The notes under the pieces: generated by a model
What the model was told of the DNA's origin: nothing
Databases searched by the model: none
Seen by the model: the letters and a program-made list of their open reading frames with translations, nothing else
NCBI RefSeq assembly: GCF_018524365.1
Contig: NZ_JAEKFT010000035.1
Span: 1 to 43,862, forward strand
Direction of reading: 5' to 3'
Length of the DNA: 43,862 nucleotides
DNA from: Denitromonas iodatirespirans
Lineage (GTDB): Bacteria > Pseudomonadota > Gammaproteobacteria > Burkholderiales > Rhodocyclaceae
Translations under genes and position numbers: made by a program
Part shown: piece by piece, positions 35,926-43,647 of the stretch
Layout: the number at the start of each line of letters is the position of its first letter
How positions within the stretch are numbered: position 1 is the stretch's first letter

Positions 35926-36540
35926 TCAGCCGCTGTCGGCGGCCTGCCGGTTCTTGTCGCGCAGGGCACGGATCAGGCCATCGGCGCCGCCTTGCGCCAG
36001 TTCGGTGGCGAAACTGCTGCGGTAGTTGGTGACCAAGCTGACGTTGTTGACCACCACGTCGAAGACTTTCCAGTCGCCGTCGGTCCGGGCCAGCCGGTAG
36101 TCCACCGTGATCGGCGGCGCGCCGGCCTGCCGGATCTCGCTGCGCACCGTGGCTTCGTCCTGGGCATCGGCGGCGCGAGAAGGCTTGAAGTGGACCTTCT
36201 GGCCGGAATAGCCGCCCAGGGCATTGGCATAGGTGCGGACCAGCAAGGTACGGAACGCGTCGGTCAGCGCGTCGCGCTGGCCCTCGTCGGCCTGGCGCCA
36301 GCCTTGGCCGACCGCCAAGGCGGTCATGCGCGTGAAGTCGAAGTGCGGTGCGATCTTGTTTTCGATCAGGCGCATCGCCGTCTGCCGGCGGTCGGCCTGC
36401 GACTCGGGGGCTTCCGAGAGAATGCCCAGCACCTCGTCGGTCACGTTGCGGACCAGGGTGTCGGGGGTATCGGTCTGTGCCGTCGCGGCCAGCGCGACGA
36501 GCAACAGCAGGCTGGCGAAGAGGGATCGGAGCATGGGCAT
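35926..36540 (-). CDS. MlaC-like periplasmic phospholipid-binding protein (Ttg2/ABC auxiliary family)
   Basis: A 204-residue secreted protein. A signal peptide (MLRSLFASLLLLVALAATAQ) precedes the MlaC/Ttg2D fold: FDFTRMTALAVGQGW, LVRTYANALGGYSGQKVHFKP and VDYRLARTDGDWKVFDVVVNNVSLVTNYRSSF. The WKVFDVxxxxVSLVxNYRxxF segment is the family signature. MlaC shuttles phospholipids between the outer membrane and the MlaFEDB ABC importer, but no mlaFED genes lie here, so this is an orphan or accessory copy. AAAGGAGG precedes the ATG at 36540; ATG at 36534 is an alternative. It is grouped with BON and EF-hand envelope genes. Confidence 0.9.
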   Translation of the reverse strand: MPMLRSLFASLLLLVALAATAQTDTPDTLVRNVTDEVLGILSEAPESQADRRQTAMRLIENKIAPHFDFTRMTALAVGQGWRQADEGQRDALTDAFRTLLVRTYANALGGYSGQKVHFKPSRAADAQDEATVRSEIRQAGAPPITVDYRLARTDGDWKVFDVVVNNVSLVTNYRSSFATELAQGGADGLIRALRDKNRQAADSG

Positions 36541-36566
36541 GTGCAGTTCCTCCTTTCAGGCGCGAA

Positions 36567-36626
36567 CCCGCCCGACGGGCGGGCCGACCCGTGCGCGGGT
36601 CGTCACGGCCGGCGGCTGTGCCGGCC
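36567..36626. repeat. Three back-to-back GC-rich hairpins between the EF-hand and mlaC-like genes
   Basis: CCCGCCCG/CGGGCGGG (36567-36583, 1-nt centre), GACCCG/CGGGTC (36586-36601, 4-nt loop) and GGCCGG/CCGGCC (36607-36626, 8-nt loop) occupy 60 nt of the 95-nt gap. No T-run follows any of them. They may stabilise or attenuate the transcript. Confidence 0.6.
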
Positions 36627-36635
36627 CTGTGGCGC

Positions 36636-36917
36636 TTACTGTTTGGTGGCACCTTGCTTGTCATGGGCCTTCCATTCCGCCACCGACAGTTTGCCGTTCT
36701 TGTCGGTGTCGATGCTGGTGAAGGACGCGCTGGCGTCGGCGGAACGCTTGGCCTCCTCCTTGTTGATCTGACCGTCCTTGTCGCGGTCGAGCTCCTGGAA
36801 CATCGGCGGGACGGCGTCGGCGCCGCTGCCGCCGGCCGGGGTGGGGTTGGCGGCCAGCGCCGCGAGCGGCAGCGAACCGGCGATCAGCAATGCGGCTAGA
36901 CTGAGTTTGGAATTCAT
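36636..36917 (-). CDS. Secreted EF-hand protein
   Basis: A 93-residue precursor with a signal peptide (LSLAALLIAGSLPLAALAA, cut around residue 23). Two EF-hand loops follow: DRDKDGQINKEE (44-55) and DTDKNGKLSVAE (70-81), each with Asp at positions 1, 3 and 5, Gly at 6 and Glu at 12. Calcium binding in the periplasm is expected; calcium buffering or sensing is possible. AGGAGA precedes the ATG. It is the first gene of the minus-strand envelope run, divergent from the histidine kinase gene across 202 bp. Confidence 0.9.
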   Translation of the reverse strand: MNSKLSLAALLIAGSLPLAALAANPTPAGGSGADAVPPMFQELDRDKDGQINKEEAKRSADASASFTSIDTDKNGKLSVAEWKAHDKQGATKQ

Positions 36918-37056
36918 GACGGATCTCCTGACGAAAATGTGGGATTAGGTTCGTTGCCAAGGCGTGCCGGTGCGCTGTCTGCCCGCGCCTTCGCCTTGTG
37001 TAGCGAACGATTGAAAGCGTAGGCGTTGGCCCCGGTCGGTCGCTATCGGAGGTGTC

Positions 37057-37079
37057 GGAATCGCATGTAGGACGATTCC
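37057..37079. promoter_or_regulatory. RcsB-like inverted repeat in the divergent EF-hand/histidine-kinase promoter region
   Basis: GGAATCG (37057-37063) and CGATTCC (37073-37079) form a perfect 7-bp inverted repeat with a 9-nt spacer. Within it, TAGGACGATTCCT resembles the split sites of LuxR/RcsB-type response regulators. It lies 41 nt before the kinase start. Confidence 0.45.
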
Positions 37080-37119
37080 TGCACGGTGGCGACCGGCCCG
37101 GGCCGCCACGGAGGAAGCC

Positions 37120-38508
37120 ATGCCGGAACAACCACCCGCCACCGAGCCCCGCCGATCGCTGGGGCGCCACTGGCGCGGCCTGCTGCTGGGACTGGGCGCC
37201 GCGCTGGTCTCCGCCTTGCTGGTCTCGAGTCACTGGCAGGCCACCGCCAGTCTCGGCGCGCTGCGCCAGTTGCAGCTGCAGGCCGAGCGCACCGGCCGGC
37301 TCGACAGTCTGCTGATCCAGCTGGTGGATGCCGAAAGCGGCGTGCGCGGCTATCTGCTCAGCGGTGAGCGCGCCTACCTGGAGCCCTATCTCAACAGCCT
37401 GGCGACCCTCGACTACACGCTCGAAGATATTCGCCAGGATCTCGCGCCGACGCCCGAAGACCAGAACGCGCTGGCACAGATCCGCGGCTTGGTGGTGCTC
37501 AAGAAGCGCCTCTTGGCCGATGCCGTGAACCGGGGCCAGCTCGGGCCCGAAGGCTCGGCCGACCGTGCGGCCGAGGGGCGGCGCTACATGAACGATCTGC
37601 GCAAGGCGGTGACCGAGTACAAGGGCCGTATCCTGGCGCGCGGGCAGCGCTCGTTCGATGCCTCGATCGCCCATGTCGAAGCGACCCGCTGGGTGGTGGC
37701 GATCCTCGCCGGTGGCGCCCTGGTGCTGCTGGTGCTGCTGTTCACCATGGGGCAGCGGCAGCTGCGGTTGCGCGAGCGGATCGCCGATCTGCTGCGGCGC
37801 GAGAATCGGTGGCTGGACGAGCTCGTGCAGGAGCGCACCGCCGAGCTGTCCGAGCTGGCCAGCTACCTCACCCGCACGCGGGAAACCGAGCAGGCGCGGC
37901 TGGCACGCGAGCTGCATGACGAACTCGGCGCCCTGCTCACCGCGGCGCGGATGGACACCGCCTGGCTGGTGCGCAAGCTCGACCCGGACGCGCTGGCGCC
38001 GCACCGCGAACGCTTCGACCGCCTGCTGGAGACGCTCGACCAGGGCATCTCGCTGAAGCGACGGATCATCGACGATCTGCAGCCGCCGCTGCTGCGCGAG
38101 CTGGGGCTGGTGGTCGCGCTGCGCAGTCTGGCCGAGGATTTCGCCGAGCGCAGCGGCGCCGAGCTGCATCTGGACCTGCCGGAAGGCGATCTGCCGCTGT
38201 CGGCGGAAGGCGCCCTGGCCCTCTACCGCATCGCCCAGGAGGCGCTCACCAACATCCGCCGCCATGCCGGTGCGCGCACGGTGACGGTGGCGTTGTCATG
38301 CAAGGACGAGGCGGTGCAGTTGAGGATCGAAGACGACGGCACGGGCTTCGTTCCGGCCCGGGTCGGCCGCCGCCACTACGGCCTGGCGGGCATGCGTCAC
38401 CGCATGCAGATGTTCTCGGGGGTGTGCGAGATCGACAGCCGCCCCGGGGCCGGCACACGCATCCGCGCCCGTCTGCCGCTGGTGGTCGAGTCGGCGTCGG
38501 TCAGCTGA
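37120..38508 (+). CDS. CHASE3 sensor histidine kinase (NarL-partner type)
   Basis: A 462-residue inner-membrane kinase. Helix one (about 18-38), a CHASE3-type periplasmic helical domain (to about 175) with AESGVRGYLLSGERAYLEPY, and helix two (about 190-210) are followed by a coiled coil, a HisKA_3 dimerisation segment with the phospho-acceptor in RELHDELG (His266) and an HATPase domain (EALTNIRRHAGA, EDDGTGF, YGLAGMRHR). HisKA_3 kinases pair with LuxR-type regulators, and one is encoded convergently 9 nt away. GGAGGA precedes the ATG. CHASE3 ligands are generally unknown. Confidence 0.93.
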   Translation: MPEQPPATEPRRSLGRHWRGLLLGLGAALVSALLVSSHWQATASLGALRQLQLQAERTGRLDSLLIQLVDAESGVRGYLLSGERAYLEPYLNSLATLDYTLEDIRQDLAPTPEDQNALAQIRGLVVLKKRLLADAVNRGQLGPEGSADRAAEGRRYMNDLRKAVTEYKGRILARGQRSFDASIAHVEATRWVVAILAGGALVLLVLLFTMGQRQLRLRERIADLLRRENRWLDELVQERTAELSELASYLTRTRETEQARLARELHDELGALLTAARMDTAWLVRKLDPDALAPHRERFDRLLETLDQGISLKRRIIDDLQPPLLRELGLVVALRSLAEDFAERSGAELHLDLPEGDLPLSAEGALALYRIAQEALTNIRRHAGARTVTVALSCKDEAVQLRIEDDGTGFVPARVGRRHYGLAGMRHRMQMFSGVCEIDSRPGAGTRIRARLPLVVESASVS

Positions 38509-38517
38509 GCGCGTCGC

Positions 38518-39153
38518 TCACTCGACCATCACCCCGTGGCGGATGGCGTAGGCGGCCAGTTCGGCGTTGCTCTCCACGCCCAGCTTGTCGAGCAGGCGGG
38601 TACGGTAGGTGCTCACGGTTTTTACGCTCAGCGTCAGTGCCGTGGCGATCTCGGACACCGACTCGCCCCGCGCCAGCCGCTGGAAGACCTGCAGTTCGCG
38701 CGGCGACAACTGCTCGTGCGGTGCGGCCGTGCCGTCGCCGGCCAGCTCGTCGGCCAGCAGGCCGGCCGCCCGCGCCGAGACGTAGCGTCGCCCCTGCGCC
38801 ACGGTGCGGATGGCACGGATCAGCTCTTCGGGCTCGCAGTCCTTGCACAGGTAGCCGTCGGCACCCTGGCGGATCAGCGCCACCGCGTAGCGCTCTTCGG
38901 GGAAGCCGGTCAGCACCACTACGCGCAAGTCCTCATAGCGCTGGCGCACCGCATGCAGCACGTCGACACCGCTCTGGCCGGGCAGGGCCAGGTCGAGCAG
39001 CATCACGTCGCAGGGCGTCTCGCGCAGCTCGGCCAGCGCCGCCTCGCCCGACGCCGCCTCGAAGGCGATCTGCAGATCCGACACCTCCGCGAGCATTTCG
39101 CGGAAACCGGCGCGCACGATGTTGTGGTCGTCGACGATGGCGATACGTAGCAT
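38518..39153 (-). CDS. NarL/LuxR-family response regulator
   Basis: A 211-residue two-domain regulator. The receiver has the acidic pair DDH (8-10), the phospho-acceptor Asp54 in MLLDLALPG and Lys104 in YLCKDCEPEEL. The C-terminal LuxR-type helix-turn-helix (about 148-205) is LSPRELQVFQRLARGES...IATALTLSVKTVSTYRTRL. It is the evident partner of the convergent CHASE3 kinase. The tail-to-tail arrangement (9-nt gap) means the two are transcribed from separate promoters. The inverted repeat upstream of the kinase is a candidate binding site. Confidence 0.93.
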   Translation of the reverse strand: MLRIAIVDDHNIVRAGFREMLAEVSDLQIAFEAASGEAALAELRETPCDVMLLDLALPGQSGVDVLHAVRQRYEDLRVVVLTGFPEERYAVALIRQGADGYLCKDCEPEELIRAIRTVAQGRRYVSARAAGLLADELAGDGTAAPHEQLSPRELQVFQRLARGESVSEIATALTLSVKTVSTYRTRLLDKLGVESNAELAAYAIRHGVMVE

Positions 39154-39266
39154 GGCCGTGCTCTGGCGAGATGGAGGCTATCCATGATAGTGCGAGTCGC
39201 CCAACGCTGCCCTGCCGCTCGGCAGGACCCGTCGGGTCGCCCCGGGTGGCCCGGCCCGCCGACGGT

Positions 39267-39707
39267 TCAGCAGGTGCTGGCGCGCGCGCAAGTGGACGCC
39301 GCCTGGGCGGGCTGGACCACCGGATGCGCGTCCTTGAGCCAGTCACGAATGCCGCCGCCGACGTTGTACACCCGGGCGTAGCCGGCGTTTTCGGTGAGAA
39401 AGCGGCTGACTTTTGCGCTGCGGTTGCCGCTGCGACAGATCAGCACCACCGGCTGGCCGGCCTTGGCGATCGCCTGCAGCCGTGCCAGCCAGGCCTCGGG
39501 CTCGGCCTCGCCGCTGGCGTCGAAAAAGGTCAGCAGATGGCTGCCGGGCACGATGCCGGTCTGCTGCCACTCGGGCGCGGTGCGGATGTCCACCACCGGC
39601 ACGCCCTCGGCGCGCAGGCGCTCGAGGGTGGCCGCGTCGATGTCCACCGTGTCCGCCAGTGCGGAAAAACTCAGGCCCGCGAGGGCCGCCATCAGCCAGG
39701 CACGCAT
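39267..39707 (-). CDS. Periplasmic rhodanese-like protein
   Basis: A 146-residue secreted single-domain rhodanese. A signal peptide (WLMAALAGLSFSALA) is cut around residue 18. The domain includes VPVVDIRTAPEWQQTGIVPGS and the active-site loop LICRSGNRS (Cys91), then YNVGGGIRDW. It is expected to carry or transfer sulfane sulfur in the periplasm. The C-terminal tail adds two more Cys in a short repeat (STCARASTC), which is unusual. GGAG lies 7 nt before the ATG. It is 113 nt upstream of the response regulator on the same strand. Confidence 0.9.
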   Translation of the reverse strand: MRAWLMAALAGLSFSALADTVDIDAATLERLRAEGVPVVDIRTAPEWQQTGIVPGSHLLTFFDASGEAEPEAWLARLQAIAKAGQPVVLICRSGNRSAKVSRFLTENAGYARVYNVGGGIRDWLKDAHPVVQPAQAASTCARASTC

Positions 39708-39737
39708 GGGAGCACTCCGTGTATCAGGAAATGCTGA

Positions 39738-40643
39738 TTATACGCCCGCGCGGCGTTCGCGGCGCCCGCGCTGCCAGCCGCGCAGGCTCTCCCACTGGTA
39801 GATCGCCAGCCCGGTGAGGATCAGCGCCGTGCCCGCCCACAGGCGCGGGCCGGTCTCCTCGCCGTTGAGCGTCTGGCCCAGCAGCAAGGCCAGCACCGGC
39901 GTCATCAGAGTGATCAGCGCCACGCGCGAGGCTTCCATGTGGCGGATGCAGTAGTAGTACAGCGCAAAGCCGATGACCGAGCCGAATACGCCGAGATAGA
40001 CGATGGCCGCCCCGGCGCGCAGCGGCAGGGTGTCGGGCAGGGTGCCGTCGGTGAGCCACCACAGCAGCGCGAAGCCGGGCAGCGAGACGCTGAGCGTGCC
40101 CACCGTGGTGGCCAGCGGCGGGCTGTCGTCGCCGATGCGTTTGAGCCACACCATGGCGGCGGTGTAGCACACCACGGCGATCAAGAGCGCGCCCAGGCCG
40201 GCCAGCGCCTGCGGGCCGCCGCGGGTGCCGCCATGCAGGAAGATGACGGCCAGCCCGCTCACGCCGAGCGCGGCGCCGATCAGCCGCGGGCGGGTCAGCG
40301 AGCGCTCGCCCAGCCATGCCGCGGCCATGACGCCGGCGACCAGCGGCGAGAGGCCGAACATCACCGAGATCAGCCCCGAATACACATGGCGGGCCGCCCA
40401 GTAGGTGAAGCCCATGCCGGCGAGCAGGCCGAGGCCGCCCACCAGGTAGGACAGGCGCGCCTTGCGGTGCAGCGGGAAGGGGATGCGCCCGGCGAGCAGC
40501 AAGGCGGTGCCGACGATCACGCCGATCAGCATGCGCGAGAACACCGCGAAGGCGAAGCCGGTGCCCTGCGTGCTCCACTGGATGGCCAGCGGTGTGGTGG
40601 ACCAGATGAGGATGACGCCCAGGTAGGCGAGGGAAACCGGCAT
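39738..40643 (-). CDS. EamA/DMT-family transporter
   Basis: A 301-residue inner-membrane protein with ten helices in two EamA repeats: the first opens VSLAYLGVILIWSTTPLAIQW, and the second is ALLIAVVCYTAAMVWLKRI followed by FGSVIGFALYYYCIRHMEASRVAL and LMTPVLALLLGQTLNGE, the usual closing motif. DMT exporters move metabolites such as amino acids; the substrate is unknown. The ATG at 40643 begins the first helix; 12 further upstream codons are not needed. The C-terminus is Arg-rich and cytosolic. It lies 30 nt upstream of the rhodanese gene and may be co-transcribed with it. Confidence 0.9.
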   Translation of the reverse strand: MPVSLAYLGVILIWSTTPLAIQWSTQGTGFAFAVFSRMLIGVIVGTALLLAGRIPFPLHRKARLSYLVGGLGLLAGMGFTYWAARHVYSGLISVMFGLSPLVAGVMAAAWLGERSLTRPRLIGAALGVSGLAVIFLHGGTRGGPQALAGLGALLIAVVCYTAAMVWLKRIGDDSPPLATTVGTLSVSLPGFALLWWLTDGTLPDTLPLRAGAAIVYLGVFGSVIGFALYYYCIRHMEASRVALITLMTPVLALLLGQTLNGEETGPRLWAGTALILTGLAIYQWESLRGWQRGRRERRAGV

Positions 40644-40729
40644 GGCATGCTCGATGAATGGCGCCCGGGGCGGGCGCACAGGCGATCGAGTCTAGCCGGC
40701 GGACGTGCCGCCGCCAAGCGGCCGGCGGC

Positions 40730-41671
40730 TTACTCGAACAGCGCGCCGACGCTCTCGCCGCTGTGGATGCGCTCGATGGCGGCGGCGAACAGCGGCGCCA
40801 CGGTGAGCACCGTGAGCTTGTCGAAGGCTTTGTGCGCGGGGATGTCGACGGTATTGGTGACCACGATCGATTCGATCGGCGCCTCGCGCAGCCGATCGAT
40901 GGCCGGGCCGCACAGCACCCCGTGCACCGCGCCGGCATGGATGCTGCGGGCGCCGGCGTCCTTGAGTGTGTGGATGCTCGACACCAGCGTGCCGCCGGTG
41001 GAGATTTCGTCTTCGAAGATCACCACGTCGCGCCCGGCCACCTCGCCCACCACCTGGCCCTGCTTGACCTGGGTGTCGCTGACCCGACGCTTGTCGATGA
41101 TCGCCATCGGGATGCCGAGCCGCTCCGAGAAGCGCCCGACACGCTTGGCGCCGCCCGCATCGGTGGCCACCGCCACCATGTTGGAGATGTCGTAGCGCTG
41201 GCGGAAATGCTCGGCGATGGTGGGGATCGCGGTGAGGTGGTCGACCGGCATGCTGAAGAAGCCATGCACCTGGTCGGCATGCAGGTCCATGGTCAGCACC
41301 CGGTCGGCACCGGCGGTGCGCAGCATGTCGGCCACCAGCCGCCCGGTGATCGAGATGCGCGGCGCGTCCTTCTTGTCGGAGCGCGCGTAGGAGTAGTAGG
41401 GAATCACCGCCGTGACCCGCCGCGCCGAGGCACTGCGCAGCGCGTCGAGGGTGATCATCAATTCCATGATGTGATCGCTCACCGGTTCGGTGAAGGACTG
41501 CACCACGAACACGTCGCGCTCGCGCACATTGGCCATCACCTGCACATGCAGGTTGTCGTTGGAGAAGCGGGCGATTTCCAGCGGGCTGAGCGGAATGCCG
41601 ATGGTGCGGCAGATTTCCTGGGCCAGGGGGTCGTTCGAGTGGCCGGCGAAGATGCGCAGGGCGTCGTTCAT
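40730..41671 (-). CDS. Ribose-phosphate pyrophosphokinase paralogue
   Basis: A 313-residue PRPP synthetase-family protein (ATP + ribose-5-phosphate to PRPP). The family landmarks are present: MELMITLDALRSASARRVTAVIPYYSYARSDKKD, TMDLHADQVHGFF and the PRPP loop FEDEISTGGTL. It differs from the canonical class I enzyme in key places: FSNDN replaces FSDGE-type, YARSDKKD replaces YARQDRKD, and FEDEISTGGT replaces VDDMIDTAGT. The usual ispE/tRNA/rplY neighbours of prs are absent. It is therefore probably a second copy, not the housekeeping prs. The upstream extension is rejected because MNDALRIFAG is the family start. Confidence 0.88.
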   Translation of the reverse strand: MNDALRIFAGHSNDPLAQEICRTIGIPLSPLEIARFSNDNLHVQVMANVRERDVFVVQSFTEPVSDHIMELMITLDALRSASARRVTAVIPYYSYARSDKKDAPRISITGRLVADMLRTAGADRVLTMDLHADQVHGFFSMPVDHLTAIPTIAEHFRQRYDISNMVAVATDAGGAKRVGRFSERLGIPMAIIDKRRVSDTQVKQGQVVGEVAGRDVVIFEDEISTGGTLVSSIHTLKDAGARSIHAGAVHGVLCGPAIDRLREAPIESIVVTNTVDIPAHKAFDKLTVLTVAPLFAAAIERIHSGESVGALFE

Positions 41672-41784
41672 GAGGGGCTCGTGTCGGGGGCGGCGGCGGA
41701 GCCCGTATTGTAAGCCTATGTATCCACGATGCCGAGGCATGCGCCACACCGAGACACCGGCTGACACCCCCGATGTGTCGACGG

Positions 41785-42429
41785 CTACTTGAGGCTCCCC
41801 AGGTAAACGGTGACCGCGTCGATATTCTTCTCGCCGAGCTGCGTCACCGCCGCCGTCATCGGCGGATAGAAACGCTCGCCCGACATCGTCAGATAGCGAC
41901 GCAGACTCTGGCGCAGATACTCCGTTTGCTGCCCGGCCAAGCGGGGCGTCGTCGTGCTGCCATGCGCCGCGCCGCCATGGCAGCGGGCGCAGATCTTGTC
42001 AAAGGCCTCCTTGGCAGCCGCCACCTCGCTCTCGGCGACCGTGCGGGGCGTCGGCGCCGAGAGCGAGGCATAGAACAGCACCAAGGCGGCCTTGTCAGCG
42101 GGCGCCAGGGCGCGCATCAGGCCCTCCATGAACTCGTTCTTGCGCTTGCCGCTGGTAAAAGCGTTGATCTGGGTGAGCAGGTAGTCCGGATTCTGCGCCG
42201 CCAGATTCGGCACCTCGGGAATCGTGCTCACGCCGTCCGCTCCATGGCAATTGGCACAAAAGGTGGCAATGCCGCGACCGTTGTCGATGGCCTTGGCGCG
42301 TGCCTGCGCATCCTCGCCGATGCGGGCCAGCATGTCGGCCGCCTCATCCGCCAGCGCCGGCACAGGCGCAGCGCCCACCCCCAGGCACAACGCGACCGCC
42401 GCCACCCGGCGACGCCAAATCTTGTCCAT
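41785..42429 (-). CDS. Dihaem periplasmic cytochrome c
   Basis: A 214-residue precursor. The signal peptide (VAAVALCLGVGAAPVPALA) is cut around residue 27. Two class I haem motifs follow: CANCH (58-62) and CARCH (147-151), each in a separate domain, as in cytochrome c4. YPPMTAAV supplies a likely Met ligand for the second haem, and the region FMEGLMRAL may supply the first. It probably carries electrons to a terminal oxidase or denitrification enzyme. The ATG at 42429 begins the signal peptide; 47 upstream codons are rejected. A TTGAC-ATGG-ATTAA sequence lies 38 nt upstream. Confidence 0.9.
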   Translation of the reverse strand: MDKIWRRRVAAVALCLGVGAAPVPALADEAADMLARIGEDAQARAKAIDNGRGIATFCANCHGADGVSTIPEVPNLAAQNPDYLLTQINAFTSGKRKNEFMEGLMRALAPADKAALVLFYASLSAPTPRTVAESEVAAAKEAFDKICARCHGGAAHGSTTTPRLAGQQTEYLRQSLRRYLTMSGERFYPPMTAAVTQLGEKNIDAVTVYLGSLK

Positions 42430-42466
42430 GGCACTCTCTCTCGCGGTTCTTCGACAAGGCCAATAA

Positions 42467-42480
42467 TTAATCCATGTCAA
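42467..42480 (-). promoter_or_regulatory. Weak FNR/DNR-like half-matching box upstream of the cytochrome gene
   Basis: On the minus strand TTGAC-ATGG-ATTAA matches the FNR consensus TTGAT-N4-ATCAA with two mismatches. It also contains TTGACA, a perfect -35 hexamer. No matching -10 is evident at 17 bp. Confidence 0.3.
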
Positions 42481-42621
42481 GAATCCGGTCTTTGATCCAG
42501 CGCAGACCTCTGCGTGTGTGGCCGGAAATGTCGACGGGAGCGTGACTTTGATCACCCCGGGCCGCCCCATCTACACTGAATCCACGGCACCTCGCCGCCC
42601 TGCAGCCTCCGGAGCCCGCGC

Positions 42622-43458
42622 ATGCGCCAGCCCCTGACCGACTGGATCGGCCGCCAGGAAACGGCCCACGACCGCCTCACCGCCGCCCCGCTCACCGGCT
42701 GGCGCGCCACGCTCGACAAGCCCGACGGCCCCGCGCGGGACGGCGACCCGCTGCCGCCGCTCGCCCACTGGCTGTACTTCCTGCCGCATGCGCGCGCCGC
42801 CGACATCGGCCCCGACGGCCATCCGCGCCGCGGCGGCTTCCTGCCCCCGGTGGACCTGCCGCGGCGCATGTGGGCCGGCGGCAGGGTGCGCTTCCACCAG
42901 CGCTTGCGCATCGGCGAGCCGGTACAGCGCGTGTCGACGATCAAGGATGTGCGCGAAAAGCACGGGCGCAGCGGCGCGCTGGTGTTCGTGGTGGTCGAGC
43001 ACCGCATCGACGGCCCGGGCGGGCTGGCCATCGTCGAAGAACACGACATCGTCTATCGCGACAAGCCCACCGCCGACGCCCCGCCGCCGCCGCGCGTGGC
43101 CGACAAGGCCGCCGTCTGGCACGAGCCGATGCGCGCCGACCCGGTGCTGCTGTTCCGTTACTCGGCGCTCACCTTCAACGGCCATCGCATCCACTACGAC
43201 CGGCCCTATGCGGTCGAGGAGGAGGGCTACCCCGGCCTCGTCGTGCACGGCCCGCTCATCGCCTCTCTGCTCGCTGACCTCGCCGCGCGGCATGCCGGCG
43301 GTCGGCCGCTCACGCGCTTCGACTACCGGGTCGAGCGGCCGATCTTCGATGTCGATCCGTTCTCGCTCAACGGGGCGCCGGTGGGGAAGGGGGCGGCTGA
43401 GGTGTGGTCGCTGGATCACCGCGGGGCGGTGTCGATGAGTGCCGAGGCCGAGTGGTAG
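42622..43458 (+). CDS. MaoC-like / FAS1-dehydratase-type hydratase
   Basis: A 278-residue soluble double hot-dog protein. The N-terminal half resembles the MaoC_dehydrat_N domain (LPPLAHWLYFLP, then GFLPPVDLPRRMWAGGRVRF and VEHRI). The C-terminal half carries the hydratase motif RYSALTFNGHRIHYDRPYA, with Asn-His and the catalytic-type His, followed by YPGLVVHGPLIA. This is the mesaconyl-C4-CoA hydratase/hydroxyacyl-thioester dehydratase 2 group acting on acyl-CoA; the substrate is not determinable. It is divergent from the cytochrome gene. No CoA-ligase or CoA-transferase partner is adjacent. Confidence 0.87.
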   Translation: MRQPLTDWIGRQETAHDRLTAAPLTGWRATLDKPDGPARDGDPLPPLAHWLYFLPHARAADIGPDGHPRRGGFLPPVDLPRRMWAGGRVRFHQRLRIGEPVQRVSTIKDVREKHGRSGALVFVVVEHRIDGPGGLAIVEEHDIVYRDKPTADAPPPPRVADKAAVWHEPMRADPVLLFRYSALTFNGHRIHYDRPYAVEEEGYPGLVVHGPLIASLLADLAARHAGGRPLTRFDYRVERPIFDVDPFSLNGAPVGKGAAEVWSLDHRGAVSMSAEAEW

Positions 43459-43647
43459 GGCCGATTTCAACCGGCCGTCGGTGATTCCGGCGGAGCAGTG
43501 GCCGGCGCTTGCCTGGCCGGGTAAGGCCTAGTGGCTCAACCCTGCGTGGCCTGAAGCGCTTACGGCCAGGGTGGCATCGGTCGCTGTGCCGGCTTCCGTG
43601 AATGCCATGCGCCACTTGGCGGTGTGCTCAAGCGTGGCAAACCCTAA

